DNA from: Agrococcus baldri
GTDB taxonomy: Bacteria; Actinomycetota; Actinomycetes; Actinomycetales; Microbacteriaceae
Assembly (NCBI GenBank): GCA_007988785.1
Contig: BJUU01000001.1
Coordinates: 248,001-312,000 of the forward strand
DNA: 64,000 bases
Reading direction: 5' to 3'
A program made the position numbers and the translations under genes. Position 1 is the stretch's first letter; every line of letters begins with the position of its first letter. The notes below the pieces were generated by a model. It did not search any database. It was not told the origin of the DNA and saw only the letters and a list, made by a program, of their open reading frames with translations. Shown here piece after piece: positions 16,575 through 25,443 of the stretch.

Positions 16575-17594
16575 GTGCTCGCGATCCTCGGCTGGCTGCT
16601 CGCCCTCGTCATCGCGGCGTGCCTGACGGTCGCCGCATGGCCGCAGGCGTTCGGGCTCGAGCAGGCGCCGATCGTGGCGCAGGTGGTCTCGATGCGCATC
16701 GGCGTGGTCGGCATCGCGCTCGTGCTGCTGCTGCTCTTCCTGTGCTTCGCGGGCTGGCGCCGCGTGCGGCCCTTCGTGCTCGGCGTGGTCTCGCTGCTGC
16801 TCGTGTTCGGCCTCGTCTCGACCGGCATCCACGTCTCGCGCGGCCTCGACACCGGCCAGACGATCGACACGAGCGACGACCTCGTCGTGCTCACCTGGAA
16901 CACCCTCGGCGACGAGCCCGGCATCGACGAGATCGCCCGCATCGTCGACGAGACCGGGGCGGATGCGGTGATGCTGCCGGAGACGACGCTGCAGCTCGGG
17001 GTCGGGGTCGCCGAGCAGCTGCGCGAGCGCGGCAAGCGCTTCTGGGTGCTGACGAACGACTACTCCCCCTCCTACGGCGCGCTCAACACGACGCTGCTCG
17101 TCTCGACGGCGCTGGGCCGGTACACCGCCGACAGCGAGGTCGGCGGCACCCGCACCCTGCCGACGGTGGTGGCGCGCCCGGTCGACGGCGAGGGACCCGT
17201 GCTCGTGTCGACCCATCCGGTCGCACCCGTGCCGCAGCAGATGCGCAACTGGCGGGCCGACCTGGAGTTCGTCGCCGGGCTCTGCGACGGCTCGCAGTCG
17301 GTCGTGATGGCCGGCGACTTCAACTCGACCGTCGATCACTGGTGGCAGCACCGCCGCGAGCTCGAGGGCGGCGGCACCGGCGACCTGGGCGTGTGCCGCG
17401 ATGCGGCCTCGGCGGTGGGCGCCGGCGCGGTGGGCACCTGGCCGACCTGGGCGCCGCCGTGGCTGGGCGCGAACATCGACCACGTGGTCGCGACGCCCGA
17501 CTGGACGCCGGTCGCGGCGCGCGTGCTCACCGGCCTCGACGACTCCGGCACCGACCACCGCCCGGTGGTCGTGCAGCTGCGCCGGACGGGCTGA
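16575..17594 (+). CDS. membrane-anchored endonuclease/exonuclease/phosphatase family protein
   Basis: 339 residues. Three N-terminal transmembrane segments (about 4-24, 33-57 and 66-85) anchor an extracytoplasmic EEP domain with VVLTWNTLG, MLPETTL, VSTHPVAP, MAGDFNST, NIDHVVAT and GTDHRPVVVQL, i.e. the Asn, Glu, Asp-Asn, Asp-His and terminal His residues of the family. Likely a metal-dependent phosphodiesterase or nuclease; substrate unknown. Start GTG 16575 was chosen from the -10 spacing and because the hydrophobic region begins there. Confidence 0.88.
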   Translation: MLAILGWLLALVIAACLTVAAWPQAFGLEQAPIVAQVVSMRIGVVGIALVLLLLFLCFAGWRRVRPFVLGVVSLLLVFGLVSTGIHVSRGLDTGQTIDTSDDLVVLTWNTLGDEPGIDEIARIVDETGADAVMLPETTLQLGVGVAEQLRERGKRFWVLTNDYSPSYGALNTTLLVSTALGRYTADSEVGGTRTLPTVVARPVDGEGPVLVSTHPVAPVPQQMRNWRADLEFVAGLCDGSQSVVMAGDFNSTVDHWWQHRRELEGGGTGDLGVCRDAASAVGAGAVGTWPTWAPPWLGANIDHVVATPDWTPVAARVLTGLDDSGTDHRPVVVQLRRTG

Positions 17595-17611
17595 GCCCCG
17601 CCGCGCCCGCC

Positions 17612-18316
17612 TCAGCGGGTGAGGTCGGCGACGGCGGCGAGCACGGCGCGGCCCGCCTCTGCGGTCGCGAGCGGCCGGAAGTGCCCGTCGGCGCGCAGCC
17701 GCACCCCGGCGATGCCGTCCGGGATGCGGTTGCCGGGGATGTGCGGGTCGAGGTTCGGCAGCACCACGCGGATGCGCAGGTCGGCGCTGCGCTCTGCCGC
17801 GAGCGCCAGCAGACGCTCGTCCGCGGGGTCGAACTCGCGCATCGCCGCGCTGCGCAGCAGCCGCGCGCGGCTCGAGCCGGCGAACGGCGTCGCGAGCGCC
17901 ACGAGCCCCGCCGGCTGCGCCAGCTGCGGCCGGCGCGCGCGGTCGACGAGCAGCCGCTTGCCGACGAGCCCACCCTTCGAGTGGCCGACGAGCACGATCC
18001 GCGCGTGCGGATGCGCTGCCGCGACCCGGTCGACGGCCGCGCCCACGATCGGCGCGGCCTCGCGCACCGGCATCAGGTGTCGGCCGAGCTCCGGCAGGAA
18101 GTGCACGGCGTGGCCGGCCCGCACCAGCCGGATGCCGAGCGGCTCCATGAACGGCCAGCGCTCCACCACGCCGGGGATGAGCACGCAGTGCACGCGCGCC
18201 CCCGGCATCCCCGACACCCTCGGCGCGCGCGGGTCGAGCGTGGACCGCAGGTGCATGCGGGCCGCGAAGCCGTAGTCGCGCGCCCAGACGGCGACCTCTC
18301 GAGCGGTGACGGGCAT
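17612..18316 (-). CDS. alpha/beta hydrolase (lipase/esterase-like)
   Basis: 234 residues with the nucleophile elbow VGHSKGGLVGK, a strand HCVLIPGVVERW near residue 45, and a C-terminal region ending in GHFRPL whose His could complete the triad. No signal peptide is visible, so probably cytoplasmic; substrate unknown. ATG 18316 is preceded at 6 nt by TACGCT, a plausible -10, again suggesting a leaderless mRNA. It lies downstream of the MFS gene on the same strand with a 16-nt gap. Confidence 0.8.
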   Translation of the reverse strand: MPVTAREVAVWARDYGFAARMHLRSTLDPRAPRVSGMPGARVHCVLIPGVVERWPFMEPLGIRLVRAGHAVHFLPELGRHLMPVREAAPIVGAAVDRVAAAHPHARIVLVGHSKGGLVGKRLLVDRARRPQLAQPAGLVALATPFAGSSRARLLRSAAMREFDPADERLLALAAERSADLRIRVVLPNLDPHIPGNRIPDGIAGVRLRADGHFRPLATAEAGRAVLAAVADLTR

Positions 18317-18332
18317 CCCGCCAGCGTAGGCC

Positions 18333-19664
18333 TCAGCCCTGCGCGTCGGGCAGCTCGCGCATCGACCAGAACGGCCCGATCACGACGCACAGCCCCGCGA
18401 GCAGCTGCCCGGCCGCGCCGATCCACATCGTCGGCACGACGCCCAGCCAGGTGCCGAGCGCGCCCGCGAGCAGCGCGGCGATCGGCATGACGCCCCAGAC
18501 GCAGAAGCGCACGGATGCGTTCATGCGGCCGAGCAGGCGGGCGGGCGTGATGCGCTGCCGGAAGGTGACCTGGGTGATGTTGTAGAGCAGCACCGTGAAG
18601 CTGCCGACGAACATCTGCGCCACCAGCAGCGGGAAGGCGACCGCCGGGAAGGTCGCTGCGAGCGGCAGGAAGCACGCGATCACGCCGAACCCGATCGCGC
18701 TGACGGGGATGGCGCGCGCCTCGCCGATCCAGCGCACGATGTGCGGGGTGGCGGCGGCGCCGGCGAGGCCGCCGATCGAGCCGAGCGAGAAGATGACGCC
18801 GAACGCCGCCGGGCTGAGCCCCAGCTCGCGCAGCAGGAAGATCGGCAGCAGCGTGAACGAGACGGTGCTGAAGAAGTTCGAGATGCCGGTGGTGCCGACG
18901 ATGCGTCGCAGCAGCGGGTTGCCGAACACCCAGCGCAGCCCCTCGCCGATCTCGCGCAGGATCGGCCCGTGGTCGTCGGCGGCGCGCGGCTGCTCGTGGT
19001 CGCGGGTGAGCAGCAGCGCGATGAACGAGGCGACGTAGGTGCCGACCGTCGCCAGGATCGCGAAGGGCGCGGAGATGATGCCGATCAGCCAGCCGCCGAT
19101 GGCCGGTCCGCCGATGTTCGCGAGCTCGCGCGTCGCCTCGAGCTTGCCGTTCGCCTCGGCGATCTGCTGCGGCCGCACGAGCGAGGGGATGATCGACTGG
19201 TACGAGACGTCGAAGAAGACGGTCGCGACGCCGACCACGAGCGCGACGGCGTAGAGGTGCCACATCTCGAGCGCGCCGAGCCACCAGAGCAGCGGCAGCG
19301 CGGCGAGCGCGGCCGCGCGCACCGCATCCGCCCAGATCATCACCCGGCGCTTGCGCATGCGATCGATCCAGGCGCCGGCGGGCAGGCCGACGACCAGGAA
19401 CGCGGCGACGCCCGCGGCGTTCAGCAGCCCCACCTCGAACTCGCTCGCGTGCAGCAGCAGCACCGCGAGCACCGGGATGGCGAGCTCCGTGACCTGGGAG
19501 CCGAGCTGCGCGAGCGCCTGCCCGGACCACATGGTGAGGAAGTTGCCGTCGCGCCAGAGCGATCCCTTCGGGGCATCGCGCACCGCGGTCGGCGCCTCGA
19601 GCTCGACCGGGGTGTCGTCGGCGGGCTGCGGCAGCTCGGCCGCCGAGCCTGGTGATTGGGACAT
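18333..19664 (-). CDS. MFS transporter (multidrug-efflux-like)
   Basis: 443 residues with about 12 transmembrane segments; the segment VGLPAGAWIDRMRKRRVMI is the MFS loop 2-3 signature (GxxxDRxxRR type). Resembles actinobacterial MFS_3 efflux proteins, which are often controlled by an adjacent ArsR-like regulator as found here. ATG 19664 is preceded by a good sigma-A-type promoter (-35 TTGACA at 19700-19695, 17-nt spacer, -10 CATACT at 19677-19672), with 7 nt from the -10 to the ATG. Two copies of an inverted repeat cover this promoter. Substrate unknown. Confidence 0.9.
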   Translation of the reverse strand: MSQSPGSAAELPQPADDTPVELEAPTAVRDAPKGSLWRDGNFLTMWSGQALAQLGSQVTELAIPVLAVLLLHASEFEVGLLNAAGVAAFLVVGLPAGAWIDRMRKRRVMIWADAVRAAALAALPLLWWLGALEMWHLYAVALVVGVATVFFDVSYQSIIPSLVRPQQIAEANGKLEATRELANIGGPAIGGWLIGIISAPFAILATVGTYVASFIALLLTRDHEQPRAADDHGPILREIGEGLRWVFGNPLLRRIVGTTGISNFFSTVSFTLLPIFLLRELGLSPAAFGVIFSLGSIGGLAGAAATPHIVRWIGEARAIPVSAIGFGVIACFLPLAATFPAVAFPLLVAQMFVGSFTVLLYNITQVTFRQRITPARLLGRMNASVRFCVWGVMPIAALLAGALGTWLGVVPTMWIGAAGQLLAGLCVVIGPFWSMRELPDAQG

Positions 19665-19672
19665 GTCAATCA
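19653..19672. promoter_or_regulatory. operator 1: TGATTG-N8-CAATCA
   Basis: Perfect 6-bp inverted repeat with an 8-bp gap, spanning the MFS start codon and touching its -10 box. Probably bound by the divergently encoded ArsR-like regulator. Confidence 0.65.
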
Positions 19673-19683
19673 GTATGCGTGCG

Positions 19684-19703
19684 TGATTGAGCAGTGTCAA
19701 TCG
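19684..19703. promoter_or_regulatory. operator 2: TGATTG-N8-CAATCG, with overlapping divergent promoters
   Basis: Second copy of the inverted repeat with the same 8-bp gap and one mismatch. Its centre is 31 bp (about three helical turns) from that of operator 1. It covers the MFS -35 (TTGACA) and the probable regulator -35 (TTGAGC, 19687-19692). The regulator -10 would be TACCAT at 19711-19716, 6 nt before its ATG. Confidence 0.65.
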
Positions 19704-19722
19704 CTCTCGCTACCATGACGGC

Positions 19723-20289
19723 ATGAGCACCGAGCGGGCCGACGAGGCGAGCGGAACGGCAATCGACGAGCAGGCCGGGCGCGAGGGCTCCGACGCCGAT
19801 CTGCAGGCGCGGGGTCGCGCGCTCAGCTCTCCCCTGCGGCTGCGGGTGCTGCGCCTGTGCGCGTTCGAGTCGCGCACCAACAAGGAGCTCGCCGAGCTGC
19901 TGGGCGTCAACCCGGGCACGATGCTGCACCACGTGCGCACGCTCGTGCAGACCGGATTCCTGGCGGCCGAGGAGGAGCGCACGGGCGCCGGCGGCGCGCG
20001 CGAGGTGCCCTACCGCGCGACCGGGCTCTCGTGGCGCACCCCGCTCGCGGGTGGATCGCGCGTGCTGGTCGACACCTTCCTGCAGCAGATCGAGGGGCTC
20101 GAGCCCGACGAGCTGCAGACCATCTGGCTGGGCCTGAAGCTCAGCCGCGAGCACCGTGACGAGCTCGGCCGCCGCCTCAGCGAGCTCGCCGAGGAGTTCA
20201 AGCAGCGCGAGCCCGACCCCGAGGGCGAGACCTACTCGCTGTTCGTCGCCTTCCACAGCGACCGCAACCCGCCGTCGGCACCCGCCTGA
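19723..20289 (+). CDS. ArsR-like winged-helix transcriptional regulator
   Basis: 188 residues from ATG 19723. The winged helix is at about 27-90: LSSPLRLRVLRLCAFES, then NKELAELLGVNPGTMLHHV as the recognition helix, and TGFLAAEEER before the wing. No CxC metal site is visible, so it resembles HTH_20 regulators and not a metal sensor. The C-terminal part is helical and may bind a ligand. Presumed repressor of itself and of the divergent MFS gene through the two operators. An in-frame ATG at 19687 was rejected because it lies upstream of the likely -10. Confidence 0.85.
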   Translation: MSTERADEASGTAIDEQAGREGSDADLQARGRALSSPLRLRVLRLCAFESRTNKELAELLGVNPGTMLHHVRTLVQTGFLAAEEERTGAGGAREVPYRATGLSWRTPLAGGSRVLVDTFLQQIEGLEPDELQTIWLGLKLSREHRDELGRRLSELAEEFKQREPDPEGETYSLFVAFHSDRNPPSAPA

Positions 20290-20335
20290 CGCATCCGCCG
20301 AGCCGTCCGGCGTGCTGCGGTGGGAGGATGGTCGC

Positions 20336-21781
20336 ATGACCGACGCGACGACGACGCAGTCCACGACCAACCGCTCCACGACGCCGACCTCCTCGGCGTT
20401 CACGGAGCACATCCAGACCGGCTGGGCCGAGCGCGAGCACTCGACGCCGTCGCCGCGCGCCGCCGCGGCCTTCGCCGCCGCCCGCCGCTCGCGCATCTCG
20501 GCGCTGCACCCCGGCGTGCGGCTCGTGATCCCCGCCGGCGGGCTGAAGGTGCGCTCCAACGACACCGACTACCCCTTCCGCGCGCACCCCGACTTCACCT
20601 ACCTGACGGGCTGGGGCTCGGATGCGGAGCCCGACTCGGTGCTCGTGCTCGAGCCGGCGGAGGACGGCCACGAGGCGACGCTGTACTTCCGCGGCCCGGC
20701 GGGCCGCGGCACCACGGAGTTCTACGCGAACCCCGCGATCGGCGAGTTCTGGGTGGGCCCGCGCCCCTCGCTCGAGCACGTCGCGGCAGACCTCGGGCTC
20801 GCGGTCGCCGACCTGGCAGAGCTCGACGCCGCGCTCGCGGCCGCGGGCGAGGCGCTCGTCGTCACCGGCGCCGACCCCGCCGTCGAGGCGCTCGTGCCCG
20901 GCGCGAACCCCGACGGCGACGTGCTCGCCCGCGACCTGAGCGAGCAGCGGCTCGTGAAGGACGCGCATGAGATCGCCGAGATCCAGGCGGCGGTCGACGC
21001 GACCGCCCGCGGCTTCGACGACGTCATCGCCGACCTGAGCGACGCGACCCGGCACGAGCGCGGCGAGCGCGTCGTCGAGGGCGCCTTCCACCGCCGCGCG
21101 CGGCTCGACGGCAACGCGGTCGGCTACGACACCATCGCCGCCTCGGGCCACCACGCCTGCTACCTGCACTGGACCCGCAACGACGGCGCCGTGCGCGACG
21201 GCGACGTGATCCTGCTCGACGCCGGCGTCGAGGTCGACAGCCTCTACACAGCCGACATCACCCGCACGCTGCCGATCTCCGGCGCGTTCACCGAGGTGCA
21301 GCGGCGCGTCTACGAGGCGGTGCTCGAGGCCGCCGACGCCGCGTTCGCGATCGTGAGGCCGGGCATCGTCTTCAAGGAGGTGCACGCGGCGGCGATGGCG
21401 GTCATCGCCCGCAAGACGGCCGAGTGGGGCGTGCTGCCGGTCTCGGCCGAGACCTCGCTCGAGCCCGACCAGCAGCTGCACCGCCGCTGGATGGTGCACG
21501 GCACGAGCCACCACCTGGGCCTCGACGTGCACGACTGCGCGCAGGCGCGGCGCGACTTCTACCACGACGGCATCGTGCGCGAGGGGATGGTGTTCACCAT
21601 CGAGCCCGGCCTCTACTTCCAGGCCGACGACCTCACCGTGCCCGAGGAGCTGCGCGGCATCGGCATGCGCATCGAGGACGACATCGTGGTCACCGCCGAC
21701 GGCGCCGTGAACCTCTCGGGCGCTATCCCGCGCACGGCGGACGAGGTCGAGGCGTGGATGCGCGAGGTGCGGTCGCGCTGA
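20336..21781 (+). CDS. pepP: Xaa-Pro aminopeptidase (M24B)
   Basis: 481 residues: N-terminal creatinase-like domain (from about 45) with FTYLTGWGSDAEPDSVLVL, then a pita-bread catalytic domain. Dinuclear-metal ligands are visible in LLDAGVEVDSLYTADITRT (two Asp), HGTSHHLGLDVHD (His), FTIEPGLYF (Glu) and GIGMRIEDDIVV (Glu). Cleaves the N-terminal residue before proline in peptides; cytoplasmic. GGGAGG lies 8 nt before ATG 20336, a clear ribosome binding site. Single gene between the regulator and the lysE gene. Confidence 0.93.
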   Translation: MTDATTTQSTTNRSTTPTSSAFTEHIQTGWAEREHSTPSPRAAAAFAAARRSRISALHPGVRLVIPAGGLKVRSNDTDYPFRAHPDFTYLTGWGSDAEPDSVLVLEPAEDGHEATLYFRGPAGRGTTEFYANPAIGEFWVGPRPSLEHVAADLGLAVADLAELDAALAAAGEALVVTGADPAVEALVPGANPDGDVLARDLSEQRLVKDAHEIAEIQAAVDATARGFDDVIADLSDATRHERGERVVEGAFHRRARLDGNAVGYDTIAASGHHACYLHWTRNDGAVRDGDVILLDAGVEVDSLYTADITRTLPISGAFTEVQRRVYEAVLEAADAAFAIVRPGIVFKEVHAAAMAVIARKTAEWGVLPVSAETSLEPDQQLHRRWMVHGTSHHLGLDVHDCAQARRDFYHDGIVREGMVFTIEPGLYFQADDLTVPEELRGIGMRIEDDIVVTADGAVNLSGAIPRTADEVEAWMREVRSR

Positions 21782-21802
21782 CCGCTCCGGGCCGGTCTCG
21801 GC

Positions 21803-22495
21803 TCAGCCGGTGACGATGGTGACGGCGATCACGAGCATGACGACCGCGATGCCGCCGTCGAGGATGCGCCACGCGCGCTCGGTGCGCAGCAGCGGCGCGA
21901 GGTAGCGGGCGCCGTAGCCGAAGCCGACGAACCAGAGCGTGCTCGCGGCCACACCGCCGACCAGGAACCACCAGCGGGCGTCGCCGTGCGTGGCCGCGAC
22001 CGAGCCGAGCACGACGGTGGTCTCGACGAGCGCGTGCGGATTCAGCCAGGTGACGGCGAGGATCGTCAGCAGCGTGGCCATCCTGCCGCTGCGCGCGCGG
22101 CCCCGCGTGCGGGTGGCGATGGCGCCGGATCCGGATGCCTCGCTCGGCTCGAGCGCGTCGGCCGGCTCCGCGGGCGCGTCGGGCGCGGCCTCGAGCGAGC
22201 CGCCGCCGCGCCAGGCCCGTCGCGCGCTCAGCAGCGCGAAGCCGACGATGAATGCGGCGCCCGCCCAGCGCGCGAGCGTCTCGAGCCAGGGCTGCGCGGT
22301 CACCAGGGTCGCGACGCCCGCGACGCCGATCGCCTGCAGGATGGCGTCGCTCACGACGCAGACGAGCACGACGAGGCCGACGTGCTCGCGCCGCAGCCCC
22401 TGCCGCAGCACGATCGCGTTCTGGGCTCCGATCGACAGGATCAGGCCCATGCAGAGTGCGAAGCCCGACAGCAGCGCGACGATCCCCTGGTCCAT
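21803..22495 (-). CDS. lysE: LysE/ArgO-family basic amino acid exporter
   Basis: 230 residues with about six transmembrane segments. The start MDQGIVALLSGFALCMGLILSIG and the motif SIGAQNAIVLRQGLRREH near residue 25 are typical of LysE. A hydrophilic Ala/Pro/Glu-rich loop of about 40 residues splits the third and fourth segments. WLNPHALVETTVVLG is the second family signature. Exports lysine and/or arginine when the internal level is high. Divergent from a LysG/ArgP regulator, the arrangement known from Corynebacterium. Confidence 0.92.
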   Translation of the reverse strand: MDQGIVALLSGFALCMGLILSIGAQNAIVLRQGLRREHVGLVVLVCVVSDAILQAIGVAGVATLVTAQPWLETLARWAGAAFIVGFALLSARRAWRGGGSLEAAPDAPAEPADALEPSEASGSGAIATRTRGRARSGRMATLLTILAVTWLNPHALVETTVVLGSVAATHGDARWWFLVGGVAASTLWFVGFGYGARYLAPLLRTERAWRILDGGIAVVMLVIAVTIVTG

Positions 22496-22551
22496 GGCAT
22501 CGACGCTACGGCCGGCGCGCCATGCAGTCCAGCGAATGATCCTGCACGATC

Positions 22552-22566
22552 TGAAGCGATGCTTCA
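22552..22566. promoter_or_regulatory. candidate LysG/ArgP operator, 15-bp palindrome
   Basis: TGAAGC-GAT-GCTTCA in the 85-bp divergent gap, just upstream of the lysG -10 (TAGGCT, 22569-22574, 6 nt before GTG 22581). LysR-type regulators bind dyads of this size; no other long dyad is present in the gap except the shorter GATCCTGCACGATC at 22538-22551. Confidence 0.5.
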
Positions 22567-22580
22567 TCTAGGCTGAGGGC

Positions 22581-23462
22581 GTGGAGCTCCCCCTCGATCA
22601 CCTGCGCACCCTCGCCGCCGCCGTCGACGCCGGCACCCTCGACCGGGCGGCCGCGCAGCTGGGCGTGACGCCCAGCGCCGTCAGCCAGCGCATCCGCGCC
22701 ATCGAGCAGCGCGTCGGCCGGGTGGTGCTGCAGCGCGCGAAGCCCGTGCGCGCGACGGAGGCGGGCGCGCCGCTCGTGCGGCTGGCCCGCCAGCTCGCGC
22801 TGCTCGAGCACGACGCGCTCGACGCGATGGGCGACGGCTCGGCCGCACCGCGCATCCCGCTGGCCGTGAACGCCGACTCGCTCATCACCTGGTTCCTGCC
22901 CGCGCTCGCGGCCGTCACGGCGCAGCGCGAGGTGACCTTCGACATCCACCGCGAGGATCAGGAGCGCACCGCGCAGCTGCTGGAGTCGGGCGCCGTGATG
23001 GGCGCGGTCACCGCGCAGCCCGAGCCGGTCTCGGGCTGCGTCTCGTCGCCGCTGGGGCGCATGCGCTACGTCGCCATCGCGCAGCGCGACTTCGCCGACC
23101 GCTGGTTCGCGGGCAGGCTCACGCGCGAGGCGCTCGAGCGCGCCCCGATCGTCGACTTCGACCACCACGACACCCTGCAGTCGCGGTTCGCGGCCGACCA
23201 CGGCGCGGTCGCGAGCCCGCCCCGCCACATCATCAGCGCATCCGCCGAGTTCGCGCAGGCCGTGCGCATGGGCCTGGGCTGGGGCATGCTGCTGCCGGGG
23301 CAGTTCGAGGCGGGCGTCGCCGACGGCTCGCTCGTGGTGCTCGCCGAGGCGGGCGTCGAGGTGCCGCTGTGGTGGCAGCGCTGGAACCTGGCCTCGCCGC
23401 TGCTCGACCTCGTGAGCGTCGCGGTGGCGGATGCGGCGCGCGCGTCGGACGCGCTCGCCTGA
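22581..23462 (+). CDS. lysG: LysR-family regulator, ArgP/LysG type
   Basis: 293 residues. N-terminal winged helix LDHLRTLAAAVDAGTLDRAA and LGVTPSAVSQRIRAIEQRVG, then a periplasmic-binding-like effector domain including LAVNADSLITWFLPAL, a segment characteristic of ArgP/LysG. Expected to activate lysE when lysine or arginine binds. GTG 22581 is 6 nt after a TAGGCT -10 box. The stop abuts the stop of the convergent gene with no gap (TGATCA). Confidence 0.92.
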   Translation: MELPLDHLRTLAAAVDAGTLDRAAAQLGVTPSAVSQRIRAIEQRVGRVVLQRAKPVRATEAGAPLVRLARQLALLEHDALDAMGDGSAAPRIPLAVNADSLITWFLPALAAVTAQREVTFDIHREDQERTAQLLESGAVMGAVTAQPEPVSGCVSSPLGRMRYVAIAQRDFADRWFAGRLTREALERAPIVDFDHHDTLQSRFAADHGAVASPPRHIISASAEFAQAVRMGLGWGMLLPGQFEAGVADGSLVVLAEAGVEVPLWWQRWNLASPLLDLVSVAVADAARASDALA

Positions 23463-24101
23463 TCAGGAGGCGGGCGGGTCCTGGCGCCCCTGCGGGGCGG
23501 GGCTGCTCGAGGGCGCCGGCGCGCTCGCCGGCCGCTCGGACGGCGCGGACGGCGCGGACGGTGCGGACGGTGCAGGCGGTGCGGGCGGCGGCGCCGACTG
23601 CAGCTGCGCCTCGGTCGGATCGGGCGCGCCCTCGCGCTGCCCGATCACCTGCATCGCCTTGCCCGCGATCTCCTGCGGCGCGACCACGTCGTAGCGGGCG
23701 GCGAGCACCTGCTGCGTCGAGGCGAAGTCGCGCTTACGGCGCACGAGCGCGTGCTGCACGACCGAGAGCAGGATGCCGAAGGCCAGGCCCAGCAGCGGGA
23801 AGACGAGCACCGAACTGACGGCCTCCGGCACGAACAGCAGGAACAGCAGCCCCAGGAAGGCGCCGAAGCCGAGCCCGCGGATGGCGCCGCGCATGGCGAC
23901 CTTGCCCCACGTGAGGCGGCCGACGATGCGCTCGACGAGCTTGAGGTCGTTGCCGATGATCGCGAGCCCCGCGAGCTCGGCCTCGGAGCCGGAGACCTTC
24001 GCCACCGCCGCCTGCGCCTGGTCGTAGGTCTCGAACGACGCGACGACGACGCCGTGGGGCAGGTGCTGATCGCCCGCGGCCGAGCGCTGGAACATGGTCA
24101 C
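23463..24101 (-). CDS. YflT/general stress protein 17M-like membrane protein
   Basis: 212 residues. Residues 17-75 form the YflT-type domain (VVVASFETYDQAQAAVAKV, GLAIIGNDLKLVERIVG), followed by two transmembrane helices (about 77-97 and 101-117), a basic stretch RRKRDFAS, and a Pro/Ala/Ser-rich tail of 60 residues with tandem APSAPS. Function unknown; relatives are general stress proteins. Start could be GTG 24101 or ATG 24095. A -10-like CAGACT precedes the GTG by 6 nt. Confidence 0.75.
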   Translation of the reverse strand: MTMFQRSAAGDQHLPHGVVVASFETYDQAQAAVAKVSGSEAELAGLAIIGNDLKLVERIVGRLTWGKVAMRGAIRGLGFGAFLGLLFLLFVPEAVSSVLVFPLLGLAFGILLSVVQHALVRRKRDFASTQQVLAARYDVVAPQEIAGKAMQVIGQREGAPDPTEAQLQSAPPPAPPAPSAPSAPSAPSERPASAPAPSSSPAPQGRQDPPAS

Positions 24102-24194
24102 CCGGCCAGTCTGGCACGCGCGCGCAGGCCGCCACGGCCCGGTTCGCTCTCGGCGTCAGGCCGTGCGGCGAGCGACCGGACAGGCGTCGCGCGA

Positions 24195-24200
24195 TACCTT
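24195..24200 (+). promoter_or_regulatory. -10 box TACCTT, probable leaderless start of the MgtE-N/CBS gene
   Basis: TACCTT (within GATACCTT) lies 7 nt before ATG 24208. Confidence 0.45.
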
Positions 24201-24207
24201 GGACGGC

Positions 24208-25443
24208 ATGAGCGCCCCCACCGTCTTCGTCGCCCGGCTCGCGGGTGCGGGCGTGTTCGACCCCGCGGGCGAGCGGATCGGCAAGGTGCGCGACGTCGTC
24301 TCCGTGCCGCGCCAGGACGCCTCCCCGCGCGTCGTCGGCCTCGTGGTCGAGGATCGCGGCAGGCAGCGCGTCTTCCTCTCGATCGGCCGCGTGCTCTCGA
24401 TCGGCGGCGGCCAGCTGATCGCCGCCGCGATCAGCGAGCGCCGCTTCAGCCAGCGCGGCAGCGAGCGGCTGCTGCTGGCCGACATCCTGGGCCGCACCGT
24501 GACGCTGCAGGACGGCACGAGCGCGACGCTCGAGGATCTCTCCATCGCCGAGCGCGGTCCCGGCGAGTGGGAGGTCGACGAGCTCTTCCTGCGCAAGCCC
24601 AAGATCGGTCCCTTCGGCAAGGGACCGACGACGCTCGCGCACTGGAACGAGGTGCGGCACGAGCACGACGCCGAGCACGACACCGAGCACCTGCTCGCCT
24701 CGCTCGACGAGCTGCCCGCCGCCGACGCCGCATCCGCCATGCTGGATCTGCCGCAGCAGCGCATGATCGAGGTGGCGGAGGATCTCTCGGACGACCGGCT
24801 CGCCGACATCCTCGAGGAGATGCACGAGGACCGTCAGGTCGAGATCCTCGCGGCGCTCGAGGACGACCGGGTCGCCGACGTGCTCGACCAGATGGAGCCC
24901 GACGACGCCGCCGACCTGATCGGCCACATGACGGCCGAGCGCGGCGAGGCGCTGCTCGACCTGATGGATCCGGATGAGGCGCAGGACGTGCGCATGCTGC
25001 TCTCGTTCGGCGCCGACACGGCGGGCGGCCTGATGACGACCGAGCCCATCATCCTGGCCTCCGACTCGACCGTCGCCGAGGCGCTCGCGCTCATGCGCCG
25101 GCACGAGATCGCCCCGGCGCTGGCCGCCGCCATCTGCGTCACGCTGCCGCCCTACGAGGCCCCCACCGGCCGATTCCTCGGCATGGTGCACTTCCAGCGG
25201 CTGCTGCGCTACCCGCCGAACGAGCGGGTCGGCACCCTGCTCGACGAGCAGATCGAGCCCGTGCTGGTGAGCGACACGGCGGCTGAGGTGACCCGGCAGC
25301 TGGCCGCCTACAACCTCGTCTCGGTGCCGGTCGTCGACGCCGCGGGCCGGCTCGTGGGCGTGGTGACGATCGACGACGTGCTCGACCACATCCTGCCCGA
25401 GGACTGGCGCGCGCAGGAGCAGGAGGAGGCATCGCATGGCTGA
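24208..25443 (+). CDS. MgtE N-domain and CBS-domain protein with PRC barrel, no membrane channel
   Basis: 411 residues. A PRC-barrel-like region (about 5-130), the repeated helical MgtE_N domain (about 150-275; DLSDDRLADILEEMHEDR, LDQMEPDDAADLIGH), and a CBS pair (about 280-400; GGLMTTEPIILAS, YNLVSVPVVDAAGRLVGVV). The MgtE transmembrane channel is absent, so this is a soluble relative and not itself a Mg2+ transporter; perhaps a Mg2+- or nucleotide-sensing partner. Overlaps the next gene by 8 nt and heads the run DUF1003-mrp. Confidence 0.85.
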   Translation: MSAPTVFVARLAGAGVFDPAGERIGKVRDVVSVPRQDASPRVVGLVVEDRGRQRVFLSIGRVLSIGGGQLIAAAISERRFSQRGSERLLLADILGRTVTLQDGTSATLEDLSIAERGPGEWEVDELFLRKPKIGPFGKGPTTLAHWNEVRHEHDAEHDTEHLLASLDELPAADAASAMLDLPQQRMIEVAEDLSDDRLADILEEMHEDRQVEILAALEDDRVADVLDQMEPDDAADLIGHMTAERGEALLDLMDPDEAQDVRMLLSFGADTAGGLMTTEPIILASDSTVAEALALMRRHEIAPALAAAICVTLPPYEAPTGRFLGMVHFQRLLRYPPNERVGTLLDEQIEPVLVSDTAAEVTRQLAAYNLVSVPVVDAAGRLVGVVTIDDVLDHILPEDWRAQEQEEASHG

